Part shown: one piece after another, positions 33,231 to 44,259 of the stretch
Layout of the letters: each line of letters starts with the position of its first letter
Position numbering within the stretch: position 1 is the first letter of the stretch
Source: Nereocystis luetkeana
Taxonomy: Eukaryota; Sar; Phaeophyceae; Laminariales; Laminariaceae
Direction: 5' to 3'
Length of the DNA stretch: 64,000 nucleotides
Assembly (NCBI GenBank): GCA_031213475.1
Contig: JARUPZ010000005.1
Location: 6,010,988 to 6,074,987, forward strand
Program-made: the position numbers and the translations under genes
The notes under the pieces: model-generated
The model's input: the letters and a program-made list of their open reading frames with translations, nothing else
Told to the model about the DNA's origin: nothing
The model's database searches: none

Positions 33231-33305
33231 CATTCGGGAAAGTTATGAGTGATCAATGTTGAAGATCATGCTGCACATCGTTGTCGGATGGCAAAAGAAA
33301 TAATA
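33231..33305 (-). repeat. Family B repeat, copy 3
   Basis: 'cgggaaagttatgagtgatc' through 'gtcggatggcaaaagaaata' is the reverse complement of 5208-5270. No partner end in the opposite orientation lies within 2 kb. Confidence 0.8.
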
Positions 33306-33417
33306 GTGATTTATTAATAGTAATAATAACATACCTGGTACGGTTTAGTGCTATTATTGGTCGGGTTTTCAGATTTTGTTTTGTTGTATTTGACCAATAA
33401 ACCTCACGTCCTCTCTA

Positions 33418-33418
33418 C

Positions 33419-33464
<46 letters not shown>
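33418..33464 (+). repeat. (AGT)n microsatellite
   Basis: About fifteen uninterrupted AGT units ending 'actgcctg'. A similar short (AGT)n lies at 44228-44240, just upstream of LINE fragment copy 4. Confidence 0.95.
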
Positions 33465-34265
33465 CTGCCTGTGGTTCTTCTGTGCTCTTCTTCTTTTTTT
33501 TCGTTTTTTTGCCCCCGTTGAGACCGGCCCTAAGTTTCTATTTTCTTCATTGTGATTTTGCGGTGTTGTTGCTGTGCCGGGCTTCGTAGCTTTCTCTCTT
33601 TGGAATTCGTACTGACCAAAATATTATATTTAATTACTAGGTACCAGGTACCAGGTATCATTTAGTGCGTACGTACGTACCGTACGTACATGCATGTCTG
33701 TCTATAATGAGGAGTCCGTGCTGTTTTCTTGGATTTTGAGCATGGAGCTCTTGGCATCTATCTACTTTTGGTTGGCCTGTTTGCACCCTGTTGTTATTGA
33801 CTCATCGTTACAATACATGGTCGCAGGACAGGCTCCAATAACTCTGGAGTGGAAGAAATACCTCGGTAGTAAAACAGAGGCAAAAACTAAAAAACAAGCA
33901 TACGCATTCCACCAGGACACCAGGGAAGCAAAAAGGAGACTATTATAGCAGGCAAATGTGAAGGTGTTACCTACTGAGCTATAGGGGTAAACGATCGATC
34001 GAATACCCAGCCCAAGGTAATCCTTATAACACAAACCACTAAAAAAAAAAGATGAAGCGAAGCAAAAAAAAACAAAAACAAAAGCAAATAGATACTGTGT
34101 TACAGCTGACCTCCTCTTGTGTGCCGCTATCGGCTCGGTCTCACCTCGGTAGCAAGCTGTTGTCGTTCGTTGAGAGAGTCCTTATGGGGATTTCCTCCGT
34201 ACCTCGCTCCTGAATCCTCTCTGGCCACGGGGTGGCCAGACGCCACGAGAGTTGAGTGTTGGTAT
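33465..34265. other. No gene seen
   Basis: Short frames on both strands (33694-33948 plus, 33762-34034 minus) have no motif. The string 'taggtaccaggtaccaggtatc' at 33640 and 'gcgtacgtacgtacc' at 33668 belong to the TA-anchored motif class described in the findings. Confidence 0.35.
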
Positions 34266-34268
34266 TGC

Positions 34269-35640
34269 TCAGCGAATGCGACGTGGGATTAACTGACATG
34301 CACGTGATGGGCAACTGACATGGACGTGGTGGGCAAGACTCATGCACGGTGTGTGAACAGGATATGGTTTGACTTGTTTCTTTCGTTCTTTGGTGGGATT
34401 GACTAACCCCAGGTAGGGCCACAGGGCACCCGTATCGACCATTACAGCCGATACGGGGTTTCCATGACCCAGACAATGGCCTCCCCCTCCGGGGACACTC
34501 CATTGTATACCTACATCGATATGACAGCGAGCCATCCTACGGCTTTATCGCTTCCTTACACGATGCACCCTCCGTGCGTCACTGGTCAGGTCAGTCTACG
34601 TACATCACAGAATACCCTGTCGCCCACCTGGGCGACTCCTGGAGCCCGTAGCGCTGCAACACCCCCCCTGCCCGACGCATAACTATCGTCGGTGCACAGC
34701 GGGTCTCCCGGCCCCTACCCGGTAACAGCGTGGGCAGCTCCTCCTCCACTTCCCCGACGAACCGGCTGCCGCGTCCCTCCTTATCCGTTCGACGCTTAAC
34801 GAGCTTCGGCCACGTACGGACATCCCCGATTCTCGTGACTCGGCTCCTACGCCTTCCGCTTCTCCTTATGCCGGGCGCTGCTGCTGTTGCTTCCGTTGCT
34901 GTTGCTGCTGCTGCTGATGACACAGTTGCTGCGCCTGATGCTGTTCCACCTCTTCCTCCTTCTTCTCCTGCTGGGCCGGCCCTGATTGCCCCCCCGTCCT
35001 GCGGGTTCCCGTTGCCGTGCTCGGTTGCTGCTACTACGGATGCGCTCCTGCGTGGCGCTCCTGCTACGGCGGTGGTGGCTGCTACGGCGGTCACGACTGC
35101 GACTGCGGCTCCGTGCATCTAACTTGAAAATGGTACGATGCTTTAGCATCCTATGCCGCTTATGTAACGGGGTACACACAAACCTACCCGACCCCTGATC
35201 CGGCGTCCTCTCATAGACGCTTGATAGCTCAGACCGGGCTGCTCGACGGAAGTGATTCGCTACGCCCCGGTCCAATGCTCGTGCGCCCGATTCGCGTGGG
35301 TGCCTTCCCTTCCGCGTTTGCTGGCCGCCTCCTTGATCAAGACCCTGTTACCCCCCAGCGTCTGCTCACCCGAGGAACTCCTCTGAGTTGCCGCGTCGTG
35401 CCGCATTCTTCTGGGACTCTTTTCCCCCTGCTGTCTCTTGAGTATCCCTCTAAGCCTCCAGAACATCTGCTGCCTCTCCGCCACGAAATTGGACGAATTC
35501 GCGCCTCATGTGGTTCGGCCGCTCATGGAAAATCTTGAATTCACGCCTCATGTGCTCCGGTCGCTCATGGAAGATCTTGAGTTTGGCTTCCAATACCCCA
35601 ACACCAGCTGTGCAATCGAGGATTTCGTCGAAACTCATCT
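34269..35640 (-). pseudogene. Possible retroelement gag-protease relic
   Basis: Read on minus over several frames: a charged N-terminal part with two near-identical FHERP.HMRREF repeats (35493-35577) and ERQQMFWRLRGILKRQQ; an Arg/Ser-rich basic stretch (RSRSRSRDRRSSHHRRSRS, about 35110); and a segment AVMVDTGALWPYLG (34430) that could be a retropepsin-type DTGA site. The order of charged, basic and then protease-like segments would suit gag-pro. No RT follows downstream on this strand, and each element alone is weak. Confidence 0.25.
35494..35577. repeat. 42 bp tandem duplication
   Basis: 'cgcctcatgtg.ttcgg.cgctcatgga' occurs twice at a 42 bp period. It encodes the repeated FHERP.HMRREF peptide on minus. 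Being a multiple of 3, it preserves frame. Confidence 0.8.
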
Positions 35641-35689
35641 TTGCAAGCTCTGTGTGAAACTTCGCTCAGGAACGTTTGGTGCACCCCTA

Positions 35690-36172
35690 CTGTGGTCGTT
35701 TGAAGATACTGACGTTTGACTCCAAGTAAGTAAGTCGTTTGAAGGTTCAGACGTTCACGCCATCCCCTCAAGTACTGACGTGACTCCGAGTAAGTAAGTC
35801 GTTTGAAGGCCCTGACATTCACGCCACGTTTGAAGGTACTGATGTGACTCCGAGTAAGTAAGTCGTTTGAAGGCACTGACGTTCACGCCACGTTTGAAGG
35901 TACTGACGTGACTCCGAGTAAGTAAGTCGTTTGAAGGCACCGACGTTCTCGCCACGTTTGAAGGTACCGACATGACTCCGAGTAAGAGAATCGTTTGAAG
36001 GCACAGACGTTCACGCCACCTTCTCGCCACCCCCCCAAGTACTGACGTGACTCTGCGTAAGTAAGCCGTTTGAAGGCACTGACGTTCACGCCACGTTTGA
36101 AGGTACTGACATGACTCCGAGTAAGTAAGTCGTTTGAAGGCACTGACGTTCACGCCACCTTCACGCCACCCC
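35690..36172. repeat. 64 bp tandem repeat, seven units
   Basis: 'gactccgagtaagtaagtcg' variants start at 35718, 35782, 35846, 35910, 35974, 36049 and 36113: a 64 bp period, with one 75 bp interval that carries an extra 'cttctcgccacccccc'. Each unit also holds 'gtttgaagg.actgacgttcacgccac'. 64 is not divisible by 3, so open minus frames cycle through the three reading frames. The array is therefore unlikely to be coding. Confidence 0.95.
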
Positions 36173-37445
36173 CCCAGCCCGAACAGTGTCCACTGGTGAG
36201 ACCCTTTCGTGCTAAACCTAATTCATGAGTCCTCAAACGTCATTCATCCACCACCACTTCCAGATCGTACCCCTTGTATAACGGTTTTCGTGAAAGTAGT
36301 TGTAGAAAGGTGGTGACAAACACCCCCCCAGCACGGAAACTACCTACTGCCTATTGGCATCCCAATCCCACCTTTCGATTCGTGTCTCCAACACTGGGCC
36401 ACTAATCTTGGATAGTCAAATAGGAAGGTATCCAGCTCGGTTACACCATGCCTACAGCATGTTTTCCAGCATTAGTCATGCAATCTAGAATTCCTACAAC
36501 GGTTCTTCTCCGATCAGGCGGATCCCTCGATGCTTGGAGACGGACGACACAACAGGTGCGTGGTACGCTCAACCACTTCACGATCGCGTTCGCAAATGAA
36601 GGGAACCTTTAATTTGGGCATTGGGCATATGTGGCCTCGCCTTTATAGAAGTGCCCTCGGACGAAGCACTTGGAAATTAGGGTCAACATTATGTACATGT
36701 ACAGCAGTGCAGTACCCAAACAAACGGTGAAGATGCCCAATCGTCATTGGGAACCATGTCAGATACTTGAACAAAGTCAAGCTCGGTTGATTCTCCGTTC
36801 ACTGCGTCAGCGACTAAGACGGCGCATGAGTATGCGCGCTGGAGAGGGGCTTTGTTTTCCTATCGGAAACTACAAGGTTTTATCTCCTTAGTTTGATTTG
36901 CATTGTGTATCTCGTATCCACCGCTTAGGATGCATGTATTTGCTCTGGAAGAGCAGTCACCCGTGCTACAGGCAAAGCGCTCCGGATAGAGGCCAGCGCT
37001 CCGAGATCCTTTCGGCACGAATGTGAAAAAAGCGCCTGTTTTCACGGTTTTCCAATATTCGTGCATGATACTATCAAGTAACTGTTCACGCATTCCCCAG
37101 TATTCGGGCGCTGTGATCACGGGATTGCAACCATTTATGTGTGTGATCCCCGATTCTGTTATACAAACTGCTGTGTTGACATCCTGGTAGTCGATAATCT
37201 AGTGCCGGGTGGTTTGTAACTACCAGTACTAACATGCCCGGTGCCACTAGGTTAATGGGTTTTATTTATTCGTGGGTGTCGCATTGCTATCTCTCTCTGC
37301 TCCTGGACGGAATGCGTGCGTCGTGCCTGCCGTATCCAGTGTGATGTGATACCAGCTCGGTATGCTGAAGATACTAAACATACTTTACAGGAGTCGGGAT
37401 GAATAAGGTAATGCAGCCGTATGTGTTCCACTCGTACTCTGCACG
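36173..37445. other. No gene seen
   Basis: Frames of 66-86 codons on both strands without motifs, and no match to the window's repeat families. Confidence 0.35.
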
Positions 37446-37449
37446 TATT

Positions 37450-37600
37450 GTGTATGTGTTCTTCACCATAAACCATTATTTCTACCCGTCGACATCCAAC
37501 ACAACCAGTGTCCAGTGCCCTTTATTTGATCCTAGAGAGAGAGTTTTCCTGTGGTCACGAACTACACCACAGTCATCACAATATACATGGAATTCTTGAA
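37450..37600 (-). mobile_element. LINE 3'-end fragment, diverged
   Basis: On minus this is the terminal roughly 130 bp of the LINE: hairpin 'ctgtggt...accacag' (37551-37573), then the 'acactggttgtg', 'gtcgacgggtag' and 'tggtgaagaacacat' tail. It differs from the copy that starts at 37629 at many positions but keeps the hairpin pairing. Confidence 0.7.
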
Positions 37601-38492
37601 AATTCCATGATTGCCAGCCGACAATGCACGTTGTTGTGTTTGTGTGTTCTTCACATTAAACCGTTCTTTCTACCCGTCGACATCCAGCACAACCAGTGTC
37701 CGTGCCGATTCTCCAATCCTAGAAGAGATACAAGTTCTGTGGTCACAAAGCTACGCCACAGAGATTCTACGTTGCCACGTGTGCAGTAAGCACTGTAGTG
37801 GGCAACGCAAAGCCATGTCATCATACTAGATACGACAGTCACGACATACGCAATCTATGAAATAGTGAAACGAAAAGAAACAATCAACAAAGAACAAAAT
37901 AGACAAATCGAAAAAGAAGAAGAAAACAAATGAAAGCAAAAACTAGCAGAAACAATCTGTCTTGCCCCCCCCCCGCAGGCGACGTGGCCAACACTTGAAA
38001 AAGAACGAGCTGGAAAAAAGAAAAAAATAACCAAAAACACCACTGCTTGTAAACAGAGTAAGACAAAGAACCAAGGAAAAAAATAACAAATAAATGGGAA
38101 ATAACAGGCAGACCACAGCCCAAAGCACCTTCCAGGTGGCGGCACCAGTTTGTGGTACGAGTACGTAGTATAGCCAGGTTCTCCCTGCTAATCCGCCTGG
38201 TACCTTGCTACCCAGACTGCCGTCTCCGCCCTGCGTTCGTCAACTATGCCCAGCCCCTTGGCGTCAGACAAAACGAAACGAGCAGAGCAGGTTCGTCATC
38301 CAACCACGCCACACGGCTCCTTCAGTACGGCTTATATCAATTAGAAAAGGAAGAGAAAAAAAATAAAATGAAAATCACGGAGAGTCAGCGCAAGAAAGAA
38401 AAAAACAAAACAAAAAGAGAAGACAAGGGAAGACCACGTTCGAACCAGCTGCACCAGTTGGTAGGACTAGTAGTATGGTTATGTTCTACTTC

Positions 38493-39017
38493 CTAGTCGA
38501 CTTGGTGCCTTGCTACCCTGTCTGCCATCTCCTTCCTACTTTCGTCTACCGCCGTTTCCCTTCTACCCCTCCTGTTCCCCCCCCTCTCCGCATTCCCTTG
38601 GTCGGGCTTTCTGCCACTTCTCCTATTGCCCCCTCCACCCCCGTTCCCTTGGACACCATCCACGGCGGATGCGCAGCGCTGCCTACTCATCTCAGCCTCA
38701 GCCTCGTGCCACCTCACCATGAACCGTTCGGCTGCTTCAAGGATCCCCCGGTACCACTTCCCCGCCTTTTTGGCTGCAGTGGACCACAACGCGGTCTCAA
38801 CTCCAAACACCAAGGGGGCAACTTCCGTTGACCCTTCGGTGGCTCGGAACTCCCTAAGGTCTTCGACTATGCATCTATGCCAAGTCTTGCGATGTCCGCC
38901 TGGTCTCGGGTTCTCCCCACCAGCTATCGTCCCCAACATTACCCGACTGGGTAATCGCTCCTTGCTTTGCCGTGCCACGCCCCCCGCAAAGAAGAGCCGC
39001 CGTTTACGAATATTCAA
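38493..39017 (-). pseudogene. LINE ORF2 post-RT C-terminal domain, copy 2
   Basis: 174-codon frame: [46 protein letters not shown] and ALWSTAAKKAGKWYRGILEAAERF, then a basic, Gly/Arg-rich end. Its apparent Met is internal. The same frame in copy 1 continues from the RT side, but here a 7 bp insertion cuts it off. Copy 3 carries the same insertion (46143-46667), so both derive from a common already-mutated source. Confidence 0.85.
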
Positions 39018-39174
39018 TGGTCGTTTCGATACTCTCGCAACGCGTCATCTCGAGGGCCTTCGCGTACGAGAGGGTGGCATGGTCAGTACGAAGTCGGCGC
39101 TGGATGCCAATGACTCGCAACAGGACTTGGTGGTGAGCCGTTCGAAACTTGGCAAAGTGTTCCGCTCTGAGGGT

Positions 39175-41009
39175 TCACGTCACACACCCGTACAGCAGGG
39201 TCTCAATCACCTCGGCCTTCAGCATTCGGACTTTAAGGCTAAGGGGGGCGGTCGTCCTATCATACAACTCCGGGCCGAACCGTTTGAGGCATGCTCGCAT
39301 GAGGCGGATCCGTCGGCCGATTTCGAGCGAGAGCGCAGCGTTTTTGTGGATAACGCCGCCTAGGCATAAGAACTGGGTCGTCTGCTTATACCTCTGGCCT
39401 GCCGCTTCGATGACGAGCGGTGGTGCGAGGGTTGTCTGGTCTGGTGTTTGGAGGACCATTGTCTCTGTCTTCTTTTCCGACACCGTGAGGCCTGCTGCTT
39501 CGCAGACAGTCACGATGACTGTCATCATTTTCGCGAGCCCTTCAGCCGACTTCGAGACAATTCCTGCATCATCGGCAACAACATGCCCCATACAGACCTT
39601 CGCACGCACGCCAATGGCTCCTCCTTCCCTGTTCGAACTACTCCAGCTTCACTGAGTTGGACCAAATCCCTTAGGATGGCTTCGTCTTGGCTGAAGCGTA
39701 CTAGTACGACGTGTAACACAGCAGCGAAGAACACGTTGAACAGTAACGGTGATAGTACACAGCCTTGCCGCAGCCCCTGCGTGACATCAAACCATTCCGA
39801 GAGCTCGCCGTCATCAGTACGCACGCGAGCCCGCATGCCATCGTGGAAATTACGGATAATTCTCAGCATCTTGGTTGGTACGCCAAAGCGTGTGAGTACC
39901 TTCCATAACAGCTCTCGGTCGACAGAGTCGTACGCTTTCTGCAGATCGATGAAGCACACGTATAAGGGAATTTTCCTCTGTCGTCCGAGCTCTTGCAGCC
40001 GGCGCACGACGAACAACATATCAATCGTTGATCGTGCGGGGCGGAAGCCGCACTGTTCCTCAGGGAGTAGTCCCTCGGTCTCGCAGTAGTTGCTGAGACG
40101 GGACGCGACGATTTTCAACAACACTTTGCCTGCGTGGGCAACAAGCGAAATCCCTCTATAGTTGTTGCAGTCAGTTCGATCCTTCTTTTTGTGAAGGACC
40201 TTGATGATCGCATCTTTCCATTGCTGATGGACTTCTCCTGTTAACCACACATTGACAAGGATGTTGTGAAAGCACTGGGCGAATGCCGGGTGGTCGATTT
40301 TTATGAGTTCGTCCGGGAGACCATCTGGCCCGACCGCTTTCCAATTCGACATCCCCTTTAGTGCTTCTGTCATCTAGTCTATGGATGGTTCATCTTCAAG
40401 CGACAGTTTAGGCGGTCGCGGTGGCAAGAGGTCGATGATGGTGGGATCAAGTTTCAGCGACTTCGTGTTCAAGAGTTTGTGGTAAAACCCCGCCCATCGT
40501 TCACGAATTCGCACCTTATCCCGTAAGATCGTGCCATCCTCGTCCCTAATGAACTGTTCGCTCCTCGCTTTAGTCTCTTCCAATCCTACCGTACTCTTAA
40601 GGTACTTGTAAGAGCCTCTCTGGTCGTTGTTCGCTAGGAGTCGTTCGGTTTCGGCAAGATACGCTTCGAAGTACGCATGCAGTCCTGCGGCAATCACCTT
40701 CTGCAGGTTCGCACACGCAGATCTCAGGGTCTTCCACGCGGTTTTGTCCCGGGTGTGGGCACGCAAGAATTGTCGTGCATCCTCCCTCGCTGTCCATGCT
40801 GGTATGAATGCGGCCAAGGTTTCGGCAGACTCACACCATCCATGTCTGCGGTGGCGACGTGCAGGGGGTGGTACCTCTTTTTCAACCGCATCAATAACAG
40901 CCGTAGTGAAAAAATCAACCATACCAGACGTATTACGGGGCTGGATAGGCTGGTTGAGAGTGGAGATCACCCTGGAGACTACTCGTTCACGACACTTTCC
41001 ATCGGGCAT
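39175..41009 (-). pseudogene. LINE reverse transcriptase, copy 2
   Basis: Frame 41009-39525 (with one TAG at 40374) has a pre-RT region, then [52 protein letters not shown] (motif A) and [15 protein letters not shown] (motif B). At motif C the sequence is CGGCAACAAC where copy 3 has CGGCGTACAAC: a one-base loss plus a substitution destroys YADD and shifts the frame. The remainder (39609-39175) continues in another frame with [14 protein letters not shown] (motif D) and [10 protein letters not shown] (motif E). It is non-functional as it stands. Confidence 0.9.
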
Positions 41010-42420
41010 ACAAAGCTGCCTGTCGAACGCGCTCTGTCGAACTCTCGGCGTTTTGTCGGTCTACGTATTTGTCTGTTGGGCGCAAAATGACCACCGAGTC
41101 GGACTTTGATATACAAGATGTTGTGGTCTGAGTCAGCCTTAGCTGAGGCAGGAGGCTGTGGGACGACTTTCGCATCTTGTGCTCTAGGTCGATGGACTTG
41201 ACGGGTTAGGATGTAGTCGATCCGCTTACGGTCATTTGGGCCGGTGCCGTTGTGAGTATGCGATATCCCACCCTTGCGCGTTCTGAAAAACGTGTTGGTG
41301 AGAGCTAACTTGCAATTGGTGGCGAACGACAGGAGGAGCCGTCTGCCATTATCGTTACGTACGTCACGTCCACACGCTCCCAGCACTCTGCTTTCATCGT
41401 CACCGCACCCTTCCTTCCTCTGTCCAGTTCGCGCGTTGGCGTCCATCAGTACAAACAGACACGCGTTCGTCGGAATTTTTTCCACCAAGTACTCCAGCTT
41501 CTGTCAGAAAATACGTTTCAGTTCGGCGTCCTTGGTACAATCAGTTGGAGCATACCAGGTATGCAACGACGAAATTGACTGCCTCGCATTTGCCAGCCAG
41601 CTCAAAGCGCATTTTTTTTTTTCTCATCCCATTCATTATCTTCGCACATCTTCTCTCTCTCCTTCCAACTCGTAACTCAGATCCGGGGTCACATAGCAGG
41701 CTCTTCTTCCCCCTTCCCGCTAAGGTATGTGCCTTCATTTTTATCGCGAGAAGATTTCAGCCTTTTCTTCCCTCGTCGACTCGCATCGAATTGTGCCTAC
41801 CCACGCTGCAAGGCGCTCTCAACAATTGAATCCTTTTTTATTTCTATTTTTGCAAATAAAGTCAAAGCATAGACATTAGCCGCTCGTCAACGACCTGATG
41901 AGTATACACAGACCTACTGCACAACGATTCCTTGACAGCTAGGCCTACTCCGTACAGCCCTTGCCTGGTGGCTGTTGTTTCCTGTCCTGAACAGAAAACA
42001 CGATACCCTGCCGCACGGAACGTCGTGCTGCCGGACCTCCGAGTTTCCTGCAGGCCAATGAAGTCACAGCCGAGTTGCCGTCCCTTCGCCAGTACACGCT
42101 CGTCATGTCCGTACCCGTTCTTCCCCTTTACAGCCAGGGTGCGCACATTGTAGGTCGCTACCGCCACAAGTGCCTCCTTCTGTCTCTTACGAGCCTCGCG
42201 TGCTGCTTTTTTTGCCAGCCGACGTGAGGCTCGTCCCCGCCTCCTTTTTTTCTTCTTTTGTTTCTTTTTCTTCTCTATGGCGAAAGTGGCTCTCCGTTTC
42301 GTAGCCCGGTACGCGCCTTGGTTTCCGTTGGCTGGGTGCAGCCCTCACAACCCACGCCGACAATCCCATCTTTCCTGTCGTGCATGCATACCCACGCTGT
42401 GGCCAGCCTCTCCACTCCAC
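40979..42420 (-). pseudogene. LINE N-terminal region and AP-like endonuclease, copy 2
   Basis: 42420-42187 encodes a basic leader. The endonuclease starts near 42167: VATYNVRTLAVKGK, FIGLQETRRSG (catalytic Glu), YGVGLAVKESL and VVDERLMSM, then the SINE, then RFELAGKCEAVNFVVAY. From 41488 come LFVLMDANARTGQ, NTFFRTRKGGISH, RKRIDYIL and SDHNILYIKVRL, the classic EEP-fold motif series with the C-terminal SDH. Frame is lost at 42187 (leader to domain), at the SINE, at the 7 bp insertion at 41553 and near 41000. Confidence 0.85.
41609..41868 (-). mobile_element. tRNA-derived SINE, 5'-truncated, inserted in LINE copy 2
   Basis: Homologous to the body and tail of the 47371-47703 SINE, from 'ctttgactttatttgc' to 'gaatgggatgag' plus ten A. 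The tRNA-like head is missing. It splits the endonuclease frame between ...RLMSM and RFELAGK. The junction shares 'ctttga' with the target ('gcgctttgag'), consistent with microhomology at a truncated 5' end. The poly-A tail supports LINE-driven retrotransposition. Confidence 0.85.
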
Positions 42421-42745
42421 CGGCTGCCCAAGTAGCGCTCTCTGCTGTGGTGATGTACCCGTCCCGCCTCAGGGATGAACTCCTCGGCGTCGGGGTTAAG
42501 AAGAAAAACCATCACCACCACCCCACGCGGTCCTTACAGCGAGCAGGCCACCAGCCGGACCGCGCAAGGGTCCCTACCTACCTTGTCCGAAGCTCGATGT
42601 TCGTGTGACTGTCGCTAGACCGCGGCAGGTCCTGGCGGACTTCCTCGGCCCACCCCAAGGACGGGGCAGGCCGAAGGGTAGCAGTCCAGGGGTTCATCGT
42701 TCTAAAGGGTGGTTATGTACGCCCAAACGGCGTAAGGCTCGACAT

Positions 42746-44259
42746 TGTTAGTTTCCGTTATCACCTAACCGAGCAAACGGTCCACGAGAGCATGCGTGTA
42801 TTAGTACGTACGGCACATTTGGCTTGTATCGACACCCGTCGGTTGCATTTGGTTTTGAAGACATAATGTGGTCAATCGCATGCAGACATTTATTAACGAA
42901 CATGCATGTGTGTGCGATCATGAAGAACGAGCGAACATACGAGCACGAGCAACAGGCAAACGGAGCACGAGCAACGAGTATGCCTGCATGCAATGACCAG
43001 ACAAGTATCTTCAAAGCCTTACGAAACGAAGAGGCAGAGCACCATCGGCAGCGTGAATACATAACAGCATATCACACGAATCACCCTCCTACAAGGCAGG
43101 CAACACCGAAAACATGTGGATATATGCATATAACGAGTATCCCATAACATAGTATGCAAGATGGAACGTGGGATTATAGAAAGAACACGATCACCTCATA
43201 TCACAGTTTTGAAAACATTCCCATCGCCTGGGTTGTCCGTTCTCATTTCTTACCAGTGTAATTGACGGACTAACTATGTGCGCGGAAGCTAATGAGTATG
43301 GTTGTTTCCTATGGCCACGTACCGGGTCAAAATACCAGGGAAAGCCAGTGAAATGCCAACGTACCGGGTGAGAAGACCCGAACGGGTGAAACAAGTGGAA
43401 TTCCAACGTATCGGGTACTTCGAGATCATAACAACCCGCTATGACTCTCGTTGTGTGCCTTCAGTTGTTTCAACGTAGCTTTCATCTACCCCAGAAGAGA
43501 AACCTCCCGTACACTGCACAGCTGAACGGCTTCCCAACAACATAACTTTGCTCCGATAGTAGGGGGCACTCGACAACTGTAGCGAAACGCAAAGAAGTAA
43601 AACGGAATATACAAACAGAGACACAACGAGGCACAAACGGGAAAGAAAGAAATATAAAAATCAAGAAGAAGGGACAAAAAGGGACGAACACGGGCGGGGG
43701 GGAAAGAAAATACGCAAGGCAGGCCCTGGAGCATACGGACACGCAAAGTTGCCCAGGTGGCACCATGCTAGTTACTTGGGTCCCAAAGAAGGGAGTGCAT
43801 CATCATGACGATGATGGCCAGAACCAGGCTTCAGTCTGTTGGGCAGACCCCCCCCCCCCCGCATTCCCTCTTGTCCCCCTTTCGCCCCCCCCCTCTTCCC
43901 TGCCATTCTGCGCACGCGCGTTGGCGTCAACGGTTGTGGTCGTGGTTGCAGTTGCAGCTATCCTATGCCGTTCTACCGATGCCTCCTTCTCATCTTTCCC
44001 ATTTCCGCATGAAGGCCTCCGACCCTCCCTCGAACCGTCGGAACCATCTGCCGGCTTTCTGTGCTGCCTCGCGCCACCCTTCGAGCTTATATCTAGGCAG
44101 TACTTACTTGGTATGTGTTTAGACCTGAATCAGTGCTGTTCCGTTCCATTCTTCCTCGTGAGCGAGCGTAGCGGGCGGAACCACCCGCTGCGCGAAGCGC
44201 CCTCTATTTCATATTTCTTACTTACAGCAGTAGTAGTAGTACCGGTGCCAGGTACACCG
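42746..44259. other. No gene seen between LINE copies
   Basis: Frames up to 166 codons (43765-44265 plus) are Pro/Ser/Leu-rich from C-rich DNA, including a run of 13 C at 43849-43861, with no domain. Phrases 'gtaccgggt' recur near 43318, 43361 and 43410. Confidence 0.35.

Larger units (their letters stand above)
37629..42745 (-). mobile_element. LINE, copy 2: nearly full length
   Basis: Running leftward: a probable 5' leader (42745-42420), a basic N-terminal region and an AP-type endonuclease (interrupted by a SINE at 41609-41868), reverse transcriptase, post-RT domain (to 38493) and a 3' UTR of about 0.85 kb ending in a hairpin and a CA-rich tail at 37629. Damage noted: SINE insertion, a 7 bp TA-type insertion in the endonuclease (41553), a frameshift near 41000, an in-frame TAG at 40374-40376, a frameshift at the catalytic YADD (about 39590) and a 7 bp insertion near 39015 shared with copy 3. 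Confidence 0.9.

Noticed and set aside
34730-35122. 130-codon plus frame rich in Ala/Pro/Ser
   Set aside because: Opposite the Arg/Ser-rich minus frames; its alanine-rich composition follows from GC-rich trinucleotide repeats.
35690-36172. Regular direct repeats suggestive of a CRISPR array
   Set aside because: Units are contiguous 64 bp repeats without unique spacers, and the setting is eukaryotic. It is a minisatellite.
38626-39363. 245-codon plus-strand frame, mirrored at 45797-46534 and (313 codons) at 45070-46011 on minus
   Set aside because: These lie exactly opposite the LINE RT and post-RT frames. The LINE strand carries all catalytic motifs, so these are antisense by-products.
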